The notes: generated by a model not told the origin, from the letters alone. A stretch of 64,000 nt of DNA from Gemmatales bacterium (GCA_026004675.1 BPJP01000004.1:248001-312000), one strand, 5' to 3'. Counted from the stretch's first letter, positions 10,375 through 21,369 are shown. Translations and numbers: made by a program.

Positions 10375-11404
10375 ATGCATTATCATCAACTGCAACGCTG
10401 GCAGCATGAGCACACTTTCGGTCAGGACCAGCGCCGACCAGGCGAAGCCCGCACACTTGTTGTTATTGGTTTGACCAGCGTGATGATGGTCGTCGAGATC
10501 ACGGCTGGAATTGTCTTTGGATCGATGGCGCTTTTGGCAGACGGCCTCCACATGGCATCGCATGCTGCCGCTCTGGCGATTACAGCGATTGCCTATGTAT
10601 ATGCCCGTCGTCATGCCCACGACTCCCGTTTTTGCTTTGGCACTGGAAAAGTGAACTCGCTGGGCGGTTTTTACCGGCGCTGTTCTCCTGGCTGTCTTCG
10701 CCTTGATGATGGCGTGGGAAAGCATCGAACGCTTGATCACACCCGTTGCCATCGCTTTCAATCAGGCTATTCTGGTGGCGGTTATCGGTTTGGTTGTCAA
10801 CGCCGTCTCGGTGTTCATCCTCGGCCACGAACACGATCATGACCACGAGGACGGACACCACCAGCACGACGACCACCATGAGCACCACCATTTGCATGGT
10901 CATCACGGTAATGGCCTGGAACATGACCATAATCTGCGGGCTGCTTACTTCCACGTTCTGGCCGACGCTTTGACATCGCTTTTGGCGATCTTTGCCTTGC
11001 TGGCAGGCAAATACTTCCATCTCGTTTGGATGGATCCGGTTATGGGATTGGTGGGGGCTGCTCTGGTCACGCGCTGGTCGATCGGTCTTTTGCGAACGAC
11101 GAGTGCTGTCCTCTTGGACCGAAATGGTCCAGCCGAAATACGAGAACGGGTCATCCAGTCGCTTGAATCACACGACGACAATCGCGTTGCCGACCTTCAC
11201 CTCTGGCAGATCGCGCCGGGTGCTTATGCGCTGATCGTCTCGGTCGTGACGCATGAACCCAAAGCGCCCGACTACTACAAAAGCCTGCTGCCTGGCGATC
11301 TAGGGCTGAAGCATGTTACCGTCGAAGTGCATCAATGCCACGATGATCCGCAGTGGCCTTGCAACGACAAAGCGACCGCGGAATTTGCAGCCTCCAATCG
11401 TTAA
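10375..11404 (+). CDS. Cation diffusion facilitator, DmeF-like Co/Ni/Zn efflux (one frameshift)
   Basis: Proton-driven divalent metal exporter of the inner membrane. The first part (to about residue 98) has two transmembrane helices and the metal-site motif LADGLHMASH. The second part continues with AVLLAVFALMMAWES, a His/Asp-rich cytoplasmic loop (around 10830-10935) and the second metal site HVLADALTS, then a C-terminal soluble domain. The two parts are in different frames; removing one T from the T5 run at 10668-10672 yields GGFTGAV and a 342-residue protein of normal family length. The His-rich loop and the LHMASH variant favour the DmeF subfamily (cobalt/nickel). A purine-rich SD (GACGAGGG) precedes the ATG. 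Confidence 0.82.
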
Positions 11405-11439
11405 CGAAGTTTGAAGTAGGTCATGAATCTCGTTCGCCG

Positions 11440-13002
11440 TCACCGGTTTGCCCTGCGAAGCAGTCCAGCATTTTCGAGAAACTCGCGGGCAACATCGGCT
11501 GGAGCACGTTTGTGGTGGTCGACGGCGTAATTCAGCTTTTTCATGATGTCATTGTTGAGGACCCCGCCCAGCGAGTTGAGGGCATCGCGTACTTCGGGAT
11601 AGTTTCTAAGCGTTTGCGAACGAACTACGGGAGCGGCGAAATAGGGCGGGAAATAGCCGCGATCATCTGTGAGTGGTACGAGATCATACGCATCAATTCG
11701 GCCATCGGTGGTAAAGGCGGATATCACATCGACTTCCCCTTTGCGAATCGCGTCGTACATCAAAGAGGGTTCAAGCAGGACCACCTTGCCAAAGGGGAAA
11801 TAGTGTTTTTGAAACCCTGGGTAGCCGTCAGGACGCTCGCTGAACTCCGCAGTGATGCCAGCAGTCAGACGCGGCGCGACAGTGGCGAGATCGGAAACCC
11901 GTGACCAGCCGTTTCGCCTGGCGTCGGCAGCACGCACCGTGATCGCATAGACGTTGTTGAACCCGAACGGTTTGAGCCAGACGAGATCGAAATCCTTGCG
12001 GTAGGCGCGGGCGACTTTTTCGTAGACGCGATCGGCGTCGGCAATGGCGTTTTCCTTGAGAACATTGAGCAAGGCGGTGCCGGTGTATTCGGCATACAAG
12101 TCGATTTTGCCATTGACGAGTGCTTCGTGACAAATACCCGTTCCGCCAAGATTGAATTGCCTTTCGACGCGCAGTCCCCGGTCTTCGATCACCTGCGCCA
12201 TCATGTGGCCAAGAATGATCTGTTCAGTAAAGTTTTTGCTGCCGACACGGACATCGGGTTGGACGGCGGGGACGAAACGCAAAGCGCCAACGCAAAAGAT
12301 CAGAATCGGGAAGACGAGAGCAAGCCGACGTTTGAGTTTTTGACCGGTGGTGATGGCATTGACCCGGCAGCGTGGCTCGAGAGCGCCATTGGCGGTGCCG
12401 ATGGAAAAATCGACAAGCAAAGCCAAGAGTGCGGCTGGGACCGCACCCAAAAGGATCAAATCGGTGTTGCTCAGGGACAAACCGCGATTGATAAAGACAC
12501 CCAAGCCACCAGCGCCAATGAATGCGCTCAAGGTAGCGATCCCGATTCCGATAACTGCGGCGGTACGAATGCCAGCCACGATCACCGGCAGAGCCAATGG
12601 CAAACGCACGTGAATCAGTTGCTGCAAGTCGGTCATGCCGATGCCTCGGGCCGCTTCCAGAACGGCAGGAGAGACGCCGTCAAGACCTGCAATCGTGTTG
12701 CGAACGATCGGCAAAAGGGCATACAACGTCAGGGCAATGACGGCTGGTACGACACCGATCTGGTTGGTGATCGCCAAGAGCAATGTCAGCATCGCCAGGC
12801 TGGGAATCGTCTGCAAGATACCGGCGACCGCAAGGATCGGACCGCGAGCGATGGGATACCGGGTCGCGAGAATACCCGCCGGCAAACCGATGACTAGTGC
12901 AAAAAGGAGAGCGATTCCAGTGAGGCTGAGATGCTCAACCGTCAATCTGGCCAGTTCGGGAAGTCGGTCGACGACGAAACGGACCCAGTCGGGAACGTTC
13001 AT
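11440..13002 (-). CDS. Osmoprotectant ABC transporter permease fused to substrate-binding domain
   Basis: A 520-residue fusion for uptake of quaternary amines such as glycine betaine or choline. Residues about 1-205 form the BPD permease with five or six helices and the EAA-like loop (EAARGIGMTDLQQLIHVRLPLA is the region, starting near residue 116). After one more helix, residues about 250-520 form an OsmF/OpuBC-type binding domain that begins VGSKNFTEQIILGH and contains LYAEYTGTAL. Fusion of permease and receptor is known in this family. The start overlaps the stop of the ATPase gene by four bases, so the two are one operon. Confidence 0.9.
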   Translation of the reverse strand: MNVPDWVRFVVDRLPELARLTVEHLSLTGIALLFALVIGLPAGILATRYPIARGPILAVAGILQTIPSLAMLTLLLAITNQIGVVPAVIALTLYALLPIVRNTIAGLDGVSPAVLEAARGIGMTDLQQLIHVRLPLALPVIVAGIRTAAVIGIGIATLSAFIGAGGLGVFINRGLSLSNTDLILLGAVPAALLALLVDFSIGTANGALEPRCRVNAITTGQKLKRRLALVFPILIFCVGALRFVPAVQPDVRVGSKNFTEQIILGHMMAQVIEDRGLRVERQFNLGGTGICHEALVNGKIDLYAEYTGTALLNVLKENAIADADRVYEKVARAYRKDFDLVWLKPFGFNNVYAITVRAADARRNGWSRVSDLATVAPRLTAGITAEFSERPDGYPGFQKHYFPFGKVVLLEPSLMYDAIRKGEVDVISAFTTDGRIDAYDLVPLTDDRGYFPPYFAAPVVRSQTLRNYPEVRDALNSLGGVLNNDIMKKLNYAVDHHKRAPADVAREFLENAGLLRRANR

Positions 13003-13763
13003 GATAGCACATCTTTAAAGGCGGCCAGTTGTTTGGCCGGCTTGGCGAACAAGTTGCGCACGAACGGGGTAGCCGGCGCGCCGAGGATTTCTTCACGCGT
13101 TCCGACCTGCTGCAATTCACCTTGGTGCAAGATGGCGATGCGGTCACCCAACGTCAGTGCTTCAAAAATATCGTGCGTGACAAATACGATTGTTTTCTTC
13201 AGTCGGGATTTCAGCGACAGAAGCTCCTGCTGCAACACGTCGCGTGTGAGAGCATCGAGGGCTCCGAACGGTTCATCCATCAATAAATAGTCGGGATCGG
13301 AGGCCAAGGCGCGGGCAACGCCGACCCGTTGTTGCTGGCCGCCGGAAAGCTCTTCTGGCAAACGGCGGGCATATTGCTCCGGAGGCAATCCCACTAGTTC
13401 GAGCATTTCCCGTCCGCGCTTACGTCTCCGCTCCTCGTCCCAGTCCAAAAGACGCAAGACGATCTCGACGTTCTCAACAACGGTCAGGTGCGGAAACAGG
13501 CCGATTCCTTGAAACACATACCCGATCGAACGTCGCAGCTCAACCGGGTCGCGACGCATCACGTCCTGGCCGTTGATCTCGATCGTGCCGCTTGTCGGCT
13601 CCAGCAAGCGGTTGATCATTTTCAGAGTCGTGGATTTACCACAACCAGACGAACCTAGCAGAACCAGAGTTTCCCCTTCTGCTATTTGCAACGACAGATC
13701 CCGAACCGCAAAAGTCGATCCGCCATCGAACGACTTGCAAACGTGATGCAGCGCAATCATCAC
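12999..13763 (-). CDS. Osmoprotectant ABC transporter ATP-binding protein
   Basis: The 254-residue ATPase that powers the fused permease/receptor encoded immediately downstream. It has Walker A GSSGCGKST, Q-loop YVFQGIGLFPH, signature LSGGQQQR, Walker B YLLMDEPFG and the switch His in VFVTHD. The closest family is the glycine betaine/carnitine/choline importer ATPases (OpuA/OpuC type). It lacks the C-terminal CBS domains seen in many OpuAA proteins, so ionic-strength gating through CBS is not expected. Two consecutive ATGs (13763 and 13760) are possible starts. Confidence 0.9.
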   Translation of the reverse strand: MMIALHHVCKSFDGGSTFAVRDLSLQIAEGETLVLLGSSGCGKSTTLKMINRLLEPTSGTIEINGQDVMRRDPVELRRSIGYVFQGIGLFPHLTVVENVEIVLRLLDWDEERRRKRGREMLELVGLPPEQYARRLPEELSGGQQQRVGVARALASDPDYLLMDEPFGALDALTRDVLQQELLSLKSRLKKTIVFVTHDIFEALTLGDRIAILHQGELQQVGTREEILGAPATPFVRNLFAKPAKQLAAFKDVLS

Positions 13764-13799
13764 ATCAAACCGGCTAAAGCCGAAGCTGGTGCGACCGGC

Positions 13800-14627
13800 T
13801 CAGCGAAGGTCCAAAACATCGGGGAACAACTGATCGGGCACATCGCGCAGTTTCCGTGCCACCATGATGACGTAATAAAGCGGCTTTCCGGTCATGGAAT
13901 ACCGATGCCGATAACGGCGGTAGGCCTGCACCTGCATCAGTTCGTTCTTGTTGAGATAGCGAATCAATTTGGAAAACCCGCTGCTGTCGCGTTCGTGCAG
14001 AAAATCTTCTTTGATGGTGAAAGCAACCCAGCCAGGGGTTTCGATCAAGTCAAGCGCCTTGATGAAAGCAGCAGGTGGAATGTCACCGAATCCGAGCGCC
14101 GCCACTGTGGTTAGACAGTTAAAGTTGTATTCCCGAAGCCGTTTTTCTAAATGTTCGGGCAAATCCGTCAAATCCGTCACGAAATATTCATTGTAAACAC
14201 CAGGGCGGTCCCGGTTCGTGGCTTCCTTGGCTTCCGGAATAATGTCGACGCCGACGATCGTTCGGACTCGGCGAACACGGAGTTCATCGCCGACCATACC
14301 GTTGCCAGCGCCCACATCGAGAACCCGCAGGCCTTCCATTGGTAATTCGAAATCGTGCACCAACTCTTCCAGCAGCCGAACCGTTCGCGACGGCGAACTG
14401 CACCGTAACCGCTCGTAAAAGAGCTTTTCGTAAAGTCCCGGCGTCCTGTAGACTTCGGCATAATTGTGGAATAGATAACGGCGCCTTGTGCCGTTTTTGA
14501 AAATGACTTCGCACCATTCCTGGTTCTGTGCCAGATCGTGGTCGGTGGCGAATCGAATCGTGTCGACGTTGGTTTTGATATTTTTCAGCCTTCTTTGCCA
14601 CAGTGGTTCGCTCTTGGCAACAGACAT
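13800..14627 (-). CDS. Class I SAM-dependent methyltransferase
   Basis: A 275-residue protein with the SAM-binding motif LRVLDVGAGNGMVGDEL (about residues 100-116) and an acidic motif II VGVDIIPEA. The N-terminal 95 residues are helical with an unusual FHNYAEVYRTPGLYEKL stretch. The start at 14627 is preceded by GAGGAGGG about ten bases upstream; an upstream in-frame start at 14696 lacks such a site. It sits between the two osmoprotectant transporters but nothing in the sequence links it to betaine synthesis. Substrate unknown. Confidence 0.75.
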   Translation of the reverse strand: MSVAKSEPLWQRRLKNIKTNVDTIRFATDHDLAQNQEWCEVIFKNGTRRRYLFHNYAEVYRTPGLYEKLFYERLRCSSPSRTVRLLEELVHDFELPMEGLRVLDVGAGNGMVGDELRVRRVRTIVGVDIIPEAKEATNRDRPGVYNEYFVTDLTDLPEHLEKRLREYNFNCLTTVAALGFGDIPPAAFIKALDLIETPGWVAFTIKEDFLHERDSSGFSKLIRYLNKNELMQVQAYRRYRHRYSMTGKPLYYVIMVARKLRDVPDQLFPDVLDLR

Positions 14628-15057
14628 TCTTAACAGGCCCTCCTCGAAAACGAAAAACAAGTGACAGCGGCGCACGCGACGCTGTCTTTCCGGCAAGACG
14701 ATGGAAGTAGCAGAAAAGAGAATCGAACGAGACCGTTCAGTCGTAGAGGAGACGACCTCCCGGTTGAGCCGCGATATGTTTCCAATAGAGTGCGAAGCCA
14801 GCGGTTACTGAATTCATGTCACCTTCAGTAGCGGTCGCAATTTGGAGGTCCGTCGAAGCCAACACTTCTATTTTATTCGATGTCGACGCCATCAAGCAAA
14901 AGAAATCGAAGCGCCGAGGGATGAAAAGGTTGGCTGTCTGCTGTTAAATCTTGTTTTATGGATAGCGCCGCACCAAGGCCAATTCTTCGGCGAGAGATGT
15001 TGTCTTCACGCGGATTTTGCCGTTGAAACAAGAAACGCTGCGCGGGAAGTTGGCATC
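14628..15057. other. Divergent intergenic region
   Basis: A 430-base spacer between the methyltransferase (-) and the BCCT carrier (+), so it should hold both promoters. I see no convincing -35/-10 pair, no repeat and no coding region with a start. An upstream extension of the BCCT frame begins at 14842, but its sequence does not resemble a BCCT N-terminus. Confidence 0.5.
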
Positions 15058-16593
15058 ATGTCCAAGAACCAAAACGACATCAACCAGGCCGATCGCTTGT
15101 CCCGAATCACATTGTTCACGGTATCGCTGCCGTTTTGCGCGTTGATCGCGGCCATCGGCATTTTCTGGCCGGACGTCTTCGCCAACGCCGTCTCGGCCTA
15201 TACCAACACGGTATTTCGCAGCCTGGACTGGTTTTACATGCTTTCGGTCACCGGCTTTCTGCTGGTCTGTCTCTGGCTGGCTCTGGGAAAATACGGCAAG
15301 GTCAAGCTGGGAAAGCCGGACGACGAACCGGAATTCACGACGGGGTCATGGCTGGCGATGTTGTTCGCGGCAGGGATGGGCGTCGGTCTGCTTTTCTGGG
15401 GCGTGGCGGAACCAATGATCCATTTCAGCGCTCCACCTGTCGGTGAAGCCCACACGCCACAAGCCGCCCACCAGGCGATGGTAATCACGCTCTTGCATTG
15501 GGGACTCCATGCCTGGGGCATCTACTGCATCGGGGCTTTGGTCCTGGCGTATTTTCACTATCGCCGCGGCTTACCCTACCTGGCCGGCTCGCCGATCCGC
15601 GGCGCTTTTCAGGGAAAATGGGTCGAACCGGTTGCCAGGATCGCCGACTTGATCGCGGTTCTGGCCGTTACGTTCGGCGTCGCTGGCTCCTTGGCGATGG
15701 GGGTCCTGCAAGTGCAAACCGGGCTGCACGTTGCTGCTGGTGTTCCGGTAACGACGAGCGCGGCCATGGTCATCCTCATCCTGCTGTTTTTCAGCTACAT
15801 GACGTCCGCAGCTACCTCACTCGACAAAGGAATCAAAATCCTCAGCAACGTGAATATGGCGACCGCGATCGCCTTGATGGTCTTTATCCTCTTTGCCGGG
15901 CCAACGGCTTTTTTGTTGCGCGGTCTGGTCAACACCTTGGGGGATTATCTCGCGTCCCTCTTCGTCTTTTCCTTTCGCCTCTACCCTTACGAAAACCTTG
16001 CCGATTGGATGGGGTCGTGGACGTTGACCTATTTTGTCTGGTGGATTGCCTGGACGCCGTTTGTAGGGATCTTTGTCGCCAGGATCAGTCGAGGCCGAAC
16101 CATTCGCGAATTTGTCGTCGGCGTCATTCTGGCACCGTCGTTGTTTTCGGTGATCTGGTTTTCCGTATTCGGCGGAACGGGCATCTACGAAGAAACACAC
16201 GGCGGCGGCGGCATCGCCCGTATCGTTCATGAAGACGTGACCACTGCCCTTTTTTCGCTCTTCGATCGTTTGCCTTTGTCCGAGATCCTGACAGCATTAG
16301 CCTTGGTGCTGGTGTACATTTTCGTCGTCACCAGCGTCGACAGTGCCACTTATGTTCTCGGCATGCTCACCAGCCAAGGCTCGATGGACCCGCCGACAGG
16401 CCGCAAGCTCGCCTGGGGGATCATCCTGGCGGCTCTCGGAGGCGTTTTGGTCTTGTCCGGAAACATCAACGTCGTTCGTGCCGGTGCCATCAGCTTCGCC
16501 CTGCCCTTGACCTTGATTCTCTTGATTCAGGCCGGCGCACTGATTCGGGCTTTGGGTGAGGAACAGCCAGCCGACCCGTCGGCCGGGACGTAA
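15058..16593 (+). CDS. BCCT family betaine/carnitine/choline transporter
   Basis: Secondary carrier for quaternary ammonium osmolytes, 511 residues with twelve predicted helices. The ATG at 15058 gives a short cytoplasmic N-terminus. Family marks are MLFAAGMGVGLLFWGVAEP (the Gly-rich helix 3 region), HWGLHAWGIYC, and WWIAWTPFVGIFVARISRGR, the signature BCCT segment. The C-terminal tail is short, so strong osmosensing by a long regulatory tail as in BetP is not expected. It is divergent from the ABC importer for the same class of solutes. Confidence 0.93.
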   Translation: MSKNQNDINQADRLSRITLFTVSLPFCALIAAIGIFWPDVFANAVSAYTNTVFRSLDWFYMLSVTGFLLVCLWLALGKYGKVKLGKPDDEPEFTTGSWLAMLFAAGMGVGLLFWGVAEPMIHFSAPPVGEAHTPQAAHQAMVITLLHWGLHAWGIYCIGALVLAYFHYRRGLPYLAGSPIRGAFQGKWVEPVARIADLIAVLAVTFGVAGSLAMGVLQVQTGLHVAAGVPVTTSAAMVILILLFFSYMTSAATSLDKGIKILSNVNMATAIALMVFILFAGPTAFLLRGLVNTLGDYLASLFVFSFRLYPYENLADWMGSWTLTYFVWWIAWTPFVGIFVARISRGRTIREFVVGVILAPSLFSVIWFSVFGGTGIYEETHGGGGIARIVHEDVTTALFSLFDRLPLSEILTALALVLVYIFVVTSVDSATYVLGMLTSQGSMDPPTGRKLAWGIILAALGGVLVLSGNINVVRAGAISFALPLTLILLIQAGALIRALGEEQPADPSAGT

Positions 16594-16751
16594 GCGCTCT
16601 CCGGTTGATCGTTCAGGAGCACGTCAGAAGGTCGATCATAAGCAACCTGTCTTTTGCTTTCGCATCCGGAGCGATAAATTGGTTTTCGACAAAGTTTCCA
16701 GTCGCATCTTGACTGCCTTGGCCTGAAATGACGTGCGAATCGAAGAGGCTT

Positions 16752-17432
16752 ATGCGAAAAATCAAACGTTTGCCGCTTGAACAACTCGAACCTTTGCTGT
16801 TAGCCGTGCCGGAGCCGCCGGCTCGACTGGACTGGGCCGTCGTCTTTGGCAACGATCATCCAGTCGAGATTGAAGTTGGTTTCGGCAAAGGATTGTTTCT
16901 CGTGACCGCTGCTTCCGCCCAGCCGGAAACGAATTTCCTTGGCGTGGAAATCATGCGGAAGTATCAATTGTATGCGGCGACCCGGCTGGTCAAACGGGGC
17001 TTGACCAATGTCCGTCTCTGCAAGGCAGACGCCAGGCTTTTGTTTCGCGATGCGATCGAGTCGGAATCAGTGGCTGCCATCCATGTCTATTTTCCTGATC
17101 CGTGGTGGAAGAAGCGCCACCATAAACGCCGTGTTTTTACACCTGAATTCATCCGCGAATGCGCCCGGATTCTTCAGCCCGGCGGAAAGCTGTTGGTTGC
17201 AACCGACGTTGCCGATTACCACACGATCATTTGCGAACTGGTCGAACAAAACCACTCGTTTCAAACAATTCCACCACCTGAACCACACGAACCGCGACAC
17301 GACATGGATTATCTGACCAATTTCGAACGAAAATTCCGACAAGAGGGGAGAACGATTTACCGCATGGCCTGGAAACGAGTCGCCGCATCCGAAAACAACA
17401 GCGGCAGCAACGCAGCCACGACCAGACGGTAA
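16752..17432 (+). CDS. trmB: tRNA (guanine-N7-)-methyltransferase
   Basis: Methylates N7 of G46 in tRNA using SAM. The 226-residue protein has the SAM motif EIEVGFGKGLFL, NFLGVEIMRKY, and the diagnostic catalytic block IHVYFPDPWWKKRHHKRR followed by DYLTNFERKF near the end. ATG 16752 is preceded closely by GAAGAGG; an in-frame ATG at 16728 would add eight residues and cannot be excluded. Confidence 0.93.
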   Translation: MRKIKRLPLEQLEPLLLAVPEPPARLDWAVVFGNDHPVEIEVGFGKGLFLVTAASAQPETNFLGVEIMRKYQLYAATRLVKRGLTNVRLCKADARLLFRDAIESESVAAIHVYFPDPWWKKRHHKRRVFTPEFIRECARILQPGGKLLVATDVADYHTIICELVEQNHSFQTIPPPEPHEPRHDMDYLTNFERKFRQEGRTIYRMAWKRVAASENNSGSNAATTRR

Positions 17433-17456
17433 GGCCCTCCATGCCGCGTGTTGGGG

Positions 17457-18461
17457 TCATTGCCTGTTGGCGATTTCGCATTCTCGTTTTCTGCGAATCC
17501 AGAAACTGGAAGGCTCGGCCAGGGGATAGGTCTTGCGCATTTCCGCGATCTCCGGGAAAGCGGCGTGCATCTCATCCGGATAGCGATGCAGCAAATAGGT
17601 CCCCGGCCAGACGACTTCATAGCGATCATTGAACGTGAGAAAAGCCTGGAGCAGATACTGTTCATTCCAATAAAGGTGATTTTGAAAATAAACCGAAAAA
17701 TATGGTTTTGGCAACGAGATGTCATGGATGTGCACAAAAACGCCTTCGGGCAGCCGAGGCAGGATTTCGCAGTATTCGCGTTGCACGTCGCCTCCGGGAC
17801 GCAGGACGTGAGAAGAGTCAATAAACAAAATGTCGCCGGCTTCCAGTTCCAGAAAGACGGACAGGTCGACGTCCTGCACGCGCTTTTCGATCAAGCAATC
17901 CAGGCCGGAAATCCCCTTTTTGAGTGCTTGGGAAGGATACGGTTCGATGGCGATCAGTCTGGTTGGCGTTCCCTCTGCTGCATTGAGTCGGCAGGCATGG
18001 GCGGCCAGCACAGTCGAATTACCAGCCCCGATTTCAATGACCCGCTTGGGCTTGAGGCGGCGCAGAAAAGCCCAGTAGACATGAGCGTCTCCTGCCATGA
18101 AGCCGCCGTTGATCAGAAAGAAGTGACTCGGATCGTCGGTCGCATGAAGCGGAAACAATCGCCGAAATTCGATGTTGGCTTCCGCCACCATGCCGTGCAA
18201 CAAGTTCAAGGCGGCGGCGTCGTTCATGTCGATGCCCACCAATTCCGCAGGCTCACGCTGAGACCGATCGTTCAGGTCTTCTTTATCGGGAATGGGAAGA
18301 TAATAGTGTTTGCGCAACAGATGGAAGCCATGACGCGAAAAGGCGCCATACGCGGCATTACCCGTAATGAATCGATCAAATGCAGCAGCGATCGGGGAGG
18401 CTAGCCACAACAACAGACGTTCTACGGACGAGCGGCTGAAACGTTTGATAACTGCCTTCAC
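17457..18461 (-). CDS. Class I SAM-dependent methyltransferase (Methyltransf_24-like)
   Basis: A 334-residue protein. The central domain has the SAM-binding VIEIGAGNSTVLAA, then AIEPYPS and the acidic ILFIDSSHVL block followed by VHIHDISLP, as in the Methyltransf_24 group that often acts on sugars, lipids or natural products. The N-terminal 60 residues are basic and hydrophobic and may bind membrane. It converges with trmB with 24 bases between the stops. Substrate unknown. Confidence 0.75.
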   Translation of the reverse strand: MKAVIKRFSRSSVERLLLWLASPIAAAFDRFITGNAAYGAFSRHGFHLLRKHYYLPIPDKEDLNDRSQREPAELVGIDMNDAAALNLLHGMVAEANIEFRRLFPLHATDDPSHFFLINGGFMAGDAHVYWAFLRRLKPKRVIEIGAGNSTVLAAHACRLNAAEGTPTRLIAIEPYPSQALKKGISGLDCLIEKRVQDVDLSVFLELEAGDILFIDSSHVLRPGGDVQREYCEILPRLPEGVFVHIHDISLPKPYFSVYFQNHLYWNEQYLLQAFLTFNDRYEVVWPGTYLLHRYPDEMHAAFPEIAEMRKTYPLAEPSSFWIRRKRECEIANRQ

Positions 18462-18675
18462 ACCAGGACTCCATTCTTCAGGTCAAAGACGGGCGAGCGT
18501 CCAGCTCGACCCCACGAACCAACCGGATCGTTCTCGGTCGGCGCCGCCCATTGTACAGCACCGACTGCAAAAGTTAGTCTAGGCTCGGCAGCAAGTCAAT
18601 AACATTGCACGTCGGACGGTCCTACCGCTCTTTCGAGCGGCCGTCGCGGTTCGGTCGAACTGTCCATTTCCTCGG

Positions 18676-21369
18676 TCAGCCTATCGATGTGCTGCGTCGC
18701 CATTCATCGATAAGGGAAGCAACTAGTGCGGTCCAACCTGTCTGGTGCGAGGCGCCCAGGCCAGCGCCGTTGTCGCCGTGGAAGTATTCGTAAAAGAGCA
18801 AGTGGTCGCGCCAATGGGGATCGTGCTGGAAGCGTTCCGTGCCGCCGAACACTGGCCGGCGGCCGGTTTCGTCTCTTGTGAAGATGCGGATCAACCGGTC
18901 TGCCAAATCGCGGCACAATTCGGGGAAGGTAGTCGGTTTTCCACCATAGGCGGGAGGATGAATGGAAAAACCGGCCCCGAATGCTGCCGCCAGTTTGCGG
19001 AGCGATTCGATCAAAAGGAAATTGGTGGGGAACCAGATCGGGCCGCGCCAGTTGGAATTGCCTCCTTTGATCTTCGAGACGGCTTCGGCGGGTTCATAGC
19101 TCACGGTGTTTCCTTCGAACTCGAAAGGGGCCGCTTCATGCACTTTGGACAGGCTGCGGATGCCGTGCGGCGAGAGGAATTCATCCTCCGACCAGCACCG
19201 TTCGAGGATGCGCGTCAGCTGCCTTTTGTCCACGATCGTAAGAACATGCGTTATTTTGCCGTCGCGCTCATCGCGATGGACGACGTCCTTGACCAGGTCT
19301 CGGCGATTGACCAGGAACCAGTGGAAGTTGCGATGAAATTCGTCGAATTGGCGAATCCAGTCTTCTTCCAGCCGTTCGATGGCGAACAAGGGAATCAACC
19401 CGACCAGGGAGCGGACGCGGAATTTGCGGTACCGGCCATCGGGATAACTGAGCACATCGTAGAAGAAACCGTCTTCATCGTCCCAAAGTTGGTACGAGCG
19501 ATTGCCCATCTTCTTCATCGCGGCGCCGACGTAGGTGTAGTGCTGGAAGAATTTGACCGCCAGCCCTTCGTACACCCGATTCTGAGTCGCCAGCTCAAGA
19601 GCGATGCGCATCATCGTCAAGCAGAACATGCCCATCCAGCCGGTGGCATCGGATTGCTCCAGTACCACACCTCCTTCGAGCGGTTGGCTGCGATCAATAA
19701 CGGTGATGTTGTCGAGGCCGAGAAATCCGCCTTCGAAGATGTTGTTGCCGCGACGATCGACCTTGTTAACCCACCAGGCGAAATTGATGAGCAGTTTGTG
19801 GAAGCAGCGTTCGAGAAAAGCGCGGTCTCCTTTGCCGGATCGGACGCGTTCCATGTTGTAGACGCGCCAAATGGCCCAGGCGTGGACAGGAGGGTTCAAA
19901 TCGGAAAACTCCCATTCGTAGGCGGGAATCTGCCCGTTGGGATGCTGGAACTGCTCAAACAACAGGAGCCACAGTTGTTCCTTGGCATAGTTGGGATCGA
20001 TCAAGGCGAAGGTGACGCAATGGAAGGCGAGGTCCCAGGCGGCAAACCACGGATATTCCCATTTGTCGGGCATGCTCATGACCCGCATCGAGTTGAGATG
20101 CAGCCAATGCTGATTGCGAATGAGCCAGCGCGACGCCGGCGGCGGGTAGAACGGATTGTCTCCCGCCAGCCAAAGGTGGACATCGAAAAGATAAATCTGT
20201 TTGGTCCACAGAAGACCAGCAAAAGCCTGACGCTGAATTCGCCGTTCGTCCTCGGTCGCGTGCGGGGGATGGATCGTGTCGTAAAAAGCATCGGCTTCCC
20301 GCCGGCGTTGGGCAAGGACACGGTCGACCTCATCGAGCGGATCATCGCTCAGTTGCTGGCTGCGAGGACAAAGTCGCAAACGCAACACGACCGACTCGCC
20401 CGGGGGAATCCCATCGAAGCGATAGTTCAACGCCGCTTTCGTGCCGATTTGGTTGGGGTTGATGGCTGGCTCGGCGTGGACCACGTGCCGATGAAAAGCA
20501 TCCTTGACATAAGGTGTGGCGCTGGCGGCGCTGCCATAGACACGCACGGCGTTCGTTTCATTGTTGGTGAACAACATTTCGCAACCGGCCGGCGCGTATA
20601 AAATGCGTTCACCAAGTTTGTAATCGAGAGGAATCTTGCTGAGTTTTTCGACCTCGGAGTCGTCGGAAATCAGCGAAACGAAATGTTTGCCAGTGGGCCC
20701 CGGTCGAATGATCGGTTCGCGTTTTCGTTCGGTGCCCCAAGCCCACGTATTGCGGAACCATATATGCGGCAGAATATGTAACCGAGCCGGCTCCGGCCCC
20801 CGATTCCACGCTTCGATGCGGATGCAAATATCTTCCTCCGAAGCTTTGGCGTATTCGATGAAAATATCGAAATAGCGGTCGCCGTCGAAAACCCCGGTAT
20901 CGAGCAGTTCATATTCGAAACCCTGGCCTTGGCGCTTCTGGTTTTCGATCACCAATTGGGCATACGGGAACTCGGCTTGCGGGTACTTGTACAGGAATTT
21001 CATGTAGGCATGCGAAGGCAGATTGTCGAGATGGAAGTAATATTCCTTGACGTCTTCACCGTGGTTGCCTTCGAGAGGGGTCAAGCCGAACAACCGTTCC
21101 TTGAGGATGGGATCATTGCCGTTCCAGAAGGCAGGGGCAAAGACGAGGAGTTGGTAGCGATCGCAAATGCCGGCAATGCCGTCTTCGCCCCATCGGTATG
21201 CTTTGCTGCGCGCGAGATCGTGCGTCAAATAGGTCCAGGCTTCCCCGTCAGGGCTGTAATCTTCTCGAACCGTGCCCCAGGAGCGATCCGCGACATAGGG
21301 CCCCCATCGGCGCCAGCCTTCAGCATCATTGGTGATCTGCGCAAGCCGTTCGTGTTCTTTTGTCTTCAT
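18676..21369 (-). CDS. GH63-like glycoside hydrolase (glucosidase / mannosylglycerate hydrolase-like)
   Basis: An 897-residue protein with no signal peptide. The N-terminal half (about 1-380) is a beta-rich sandwich; the second half (about 390-890) is an (alpha/alpha)6 toroid with [12 protein letters not shown] and the closing [20 protein letters not shown], both typical of the MGH1-like/GH63 clan. The clan uses acidic catalytic residues in the toroid; I cannot assign them with certainty by eye. Likely substrate is an alpha-glucoside or the compatible solute glucosyl/mannosylglycerate, which would fit the osmolyte transporters nearby, but this is inference. It lies 97 bases after the PD40/toroid gene on the same strand. 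Confidence 0.8.
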   Translation of the reverse strand: MKTKEHERLAQITNDAEGWRRWGPYVADRSWGTVREDYSPDGEAWTYLTHDLARSKAYRWGEDGIAGICDRYQLLVFAPAFWNGNDPILKERLFGLTPLEGNHGEDVKEYYFHLDNLPSHAYMKFLYKYPQAEFPYAQLVIENQKRQGQGFEYELLDTGVFDGDRYFDIFIEYAKASEEDICIRIEAWNRGPEPARLHILPHIWFRNTWAWGTERKREPIIRPGPTGKHFVSLISDDSEVEKLSKIPLDYKLGERILYAPAGCEMLFTNNETNAVRVYGSAASATPYVKDAFHRHVVHAEPAINPNQIGTKAALNYRFDGIPPGESVVLRLRLCPRSQQLSDDPLDEVDRVLAQRRREADAFYDTIHPPHATEDERRIQRQAFAGLLWTKQIYLFDVHLWLAGDNPFYPPPASRWLIRNQHWLHLNSMRVMSMPDKWEYPWFAAWDLAFHCVTFALIDPNYAKEQLWLLLFEQFQHPNGQIPAYEWEFSDLNPPVHAWAIWRVYNMERVRSGKGDRAFLERCFHKLLINFAWWVNKVDRRGNNIFEGGFLGLDNITVIDRSQPLEGGVVLEQSDATGWMGMFCLTMMRIALELATQNRVYEGLAVKFFQHYTYVGAAMKKMGNRSYQLWDDEDGFFYDVLSYPDGRYRKFRVRSLVGLIPLFAIERLEEDWIRQFDEFHRNFHWFLVNRRDLVKDVVHRDERDGKITHVLTIVDKRQLTRILERCWSEDEFLSPHGIRSLSKVHEAAPFEFEGNTVSYEPAEAVSKIKGGNSNWRGPIWFPTNFLLIESLRKLAAAFGAGFSIHPPAYGGKPTTFPELCRDLADRLIRIFTRDETGRRPVFGGTERFQHDPHWRDHLLFYEYFHGDNGAGLGASHQTGWTALVASLIDEWRRSTSIG

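Noticed and set aside
18745..20601. 618-codon plus-strand open frame opposite the GH63-like gene
   Set aside because: Shadow frame; the minus-strand product has clear family motifs throughout.
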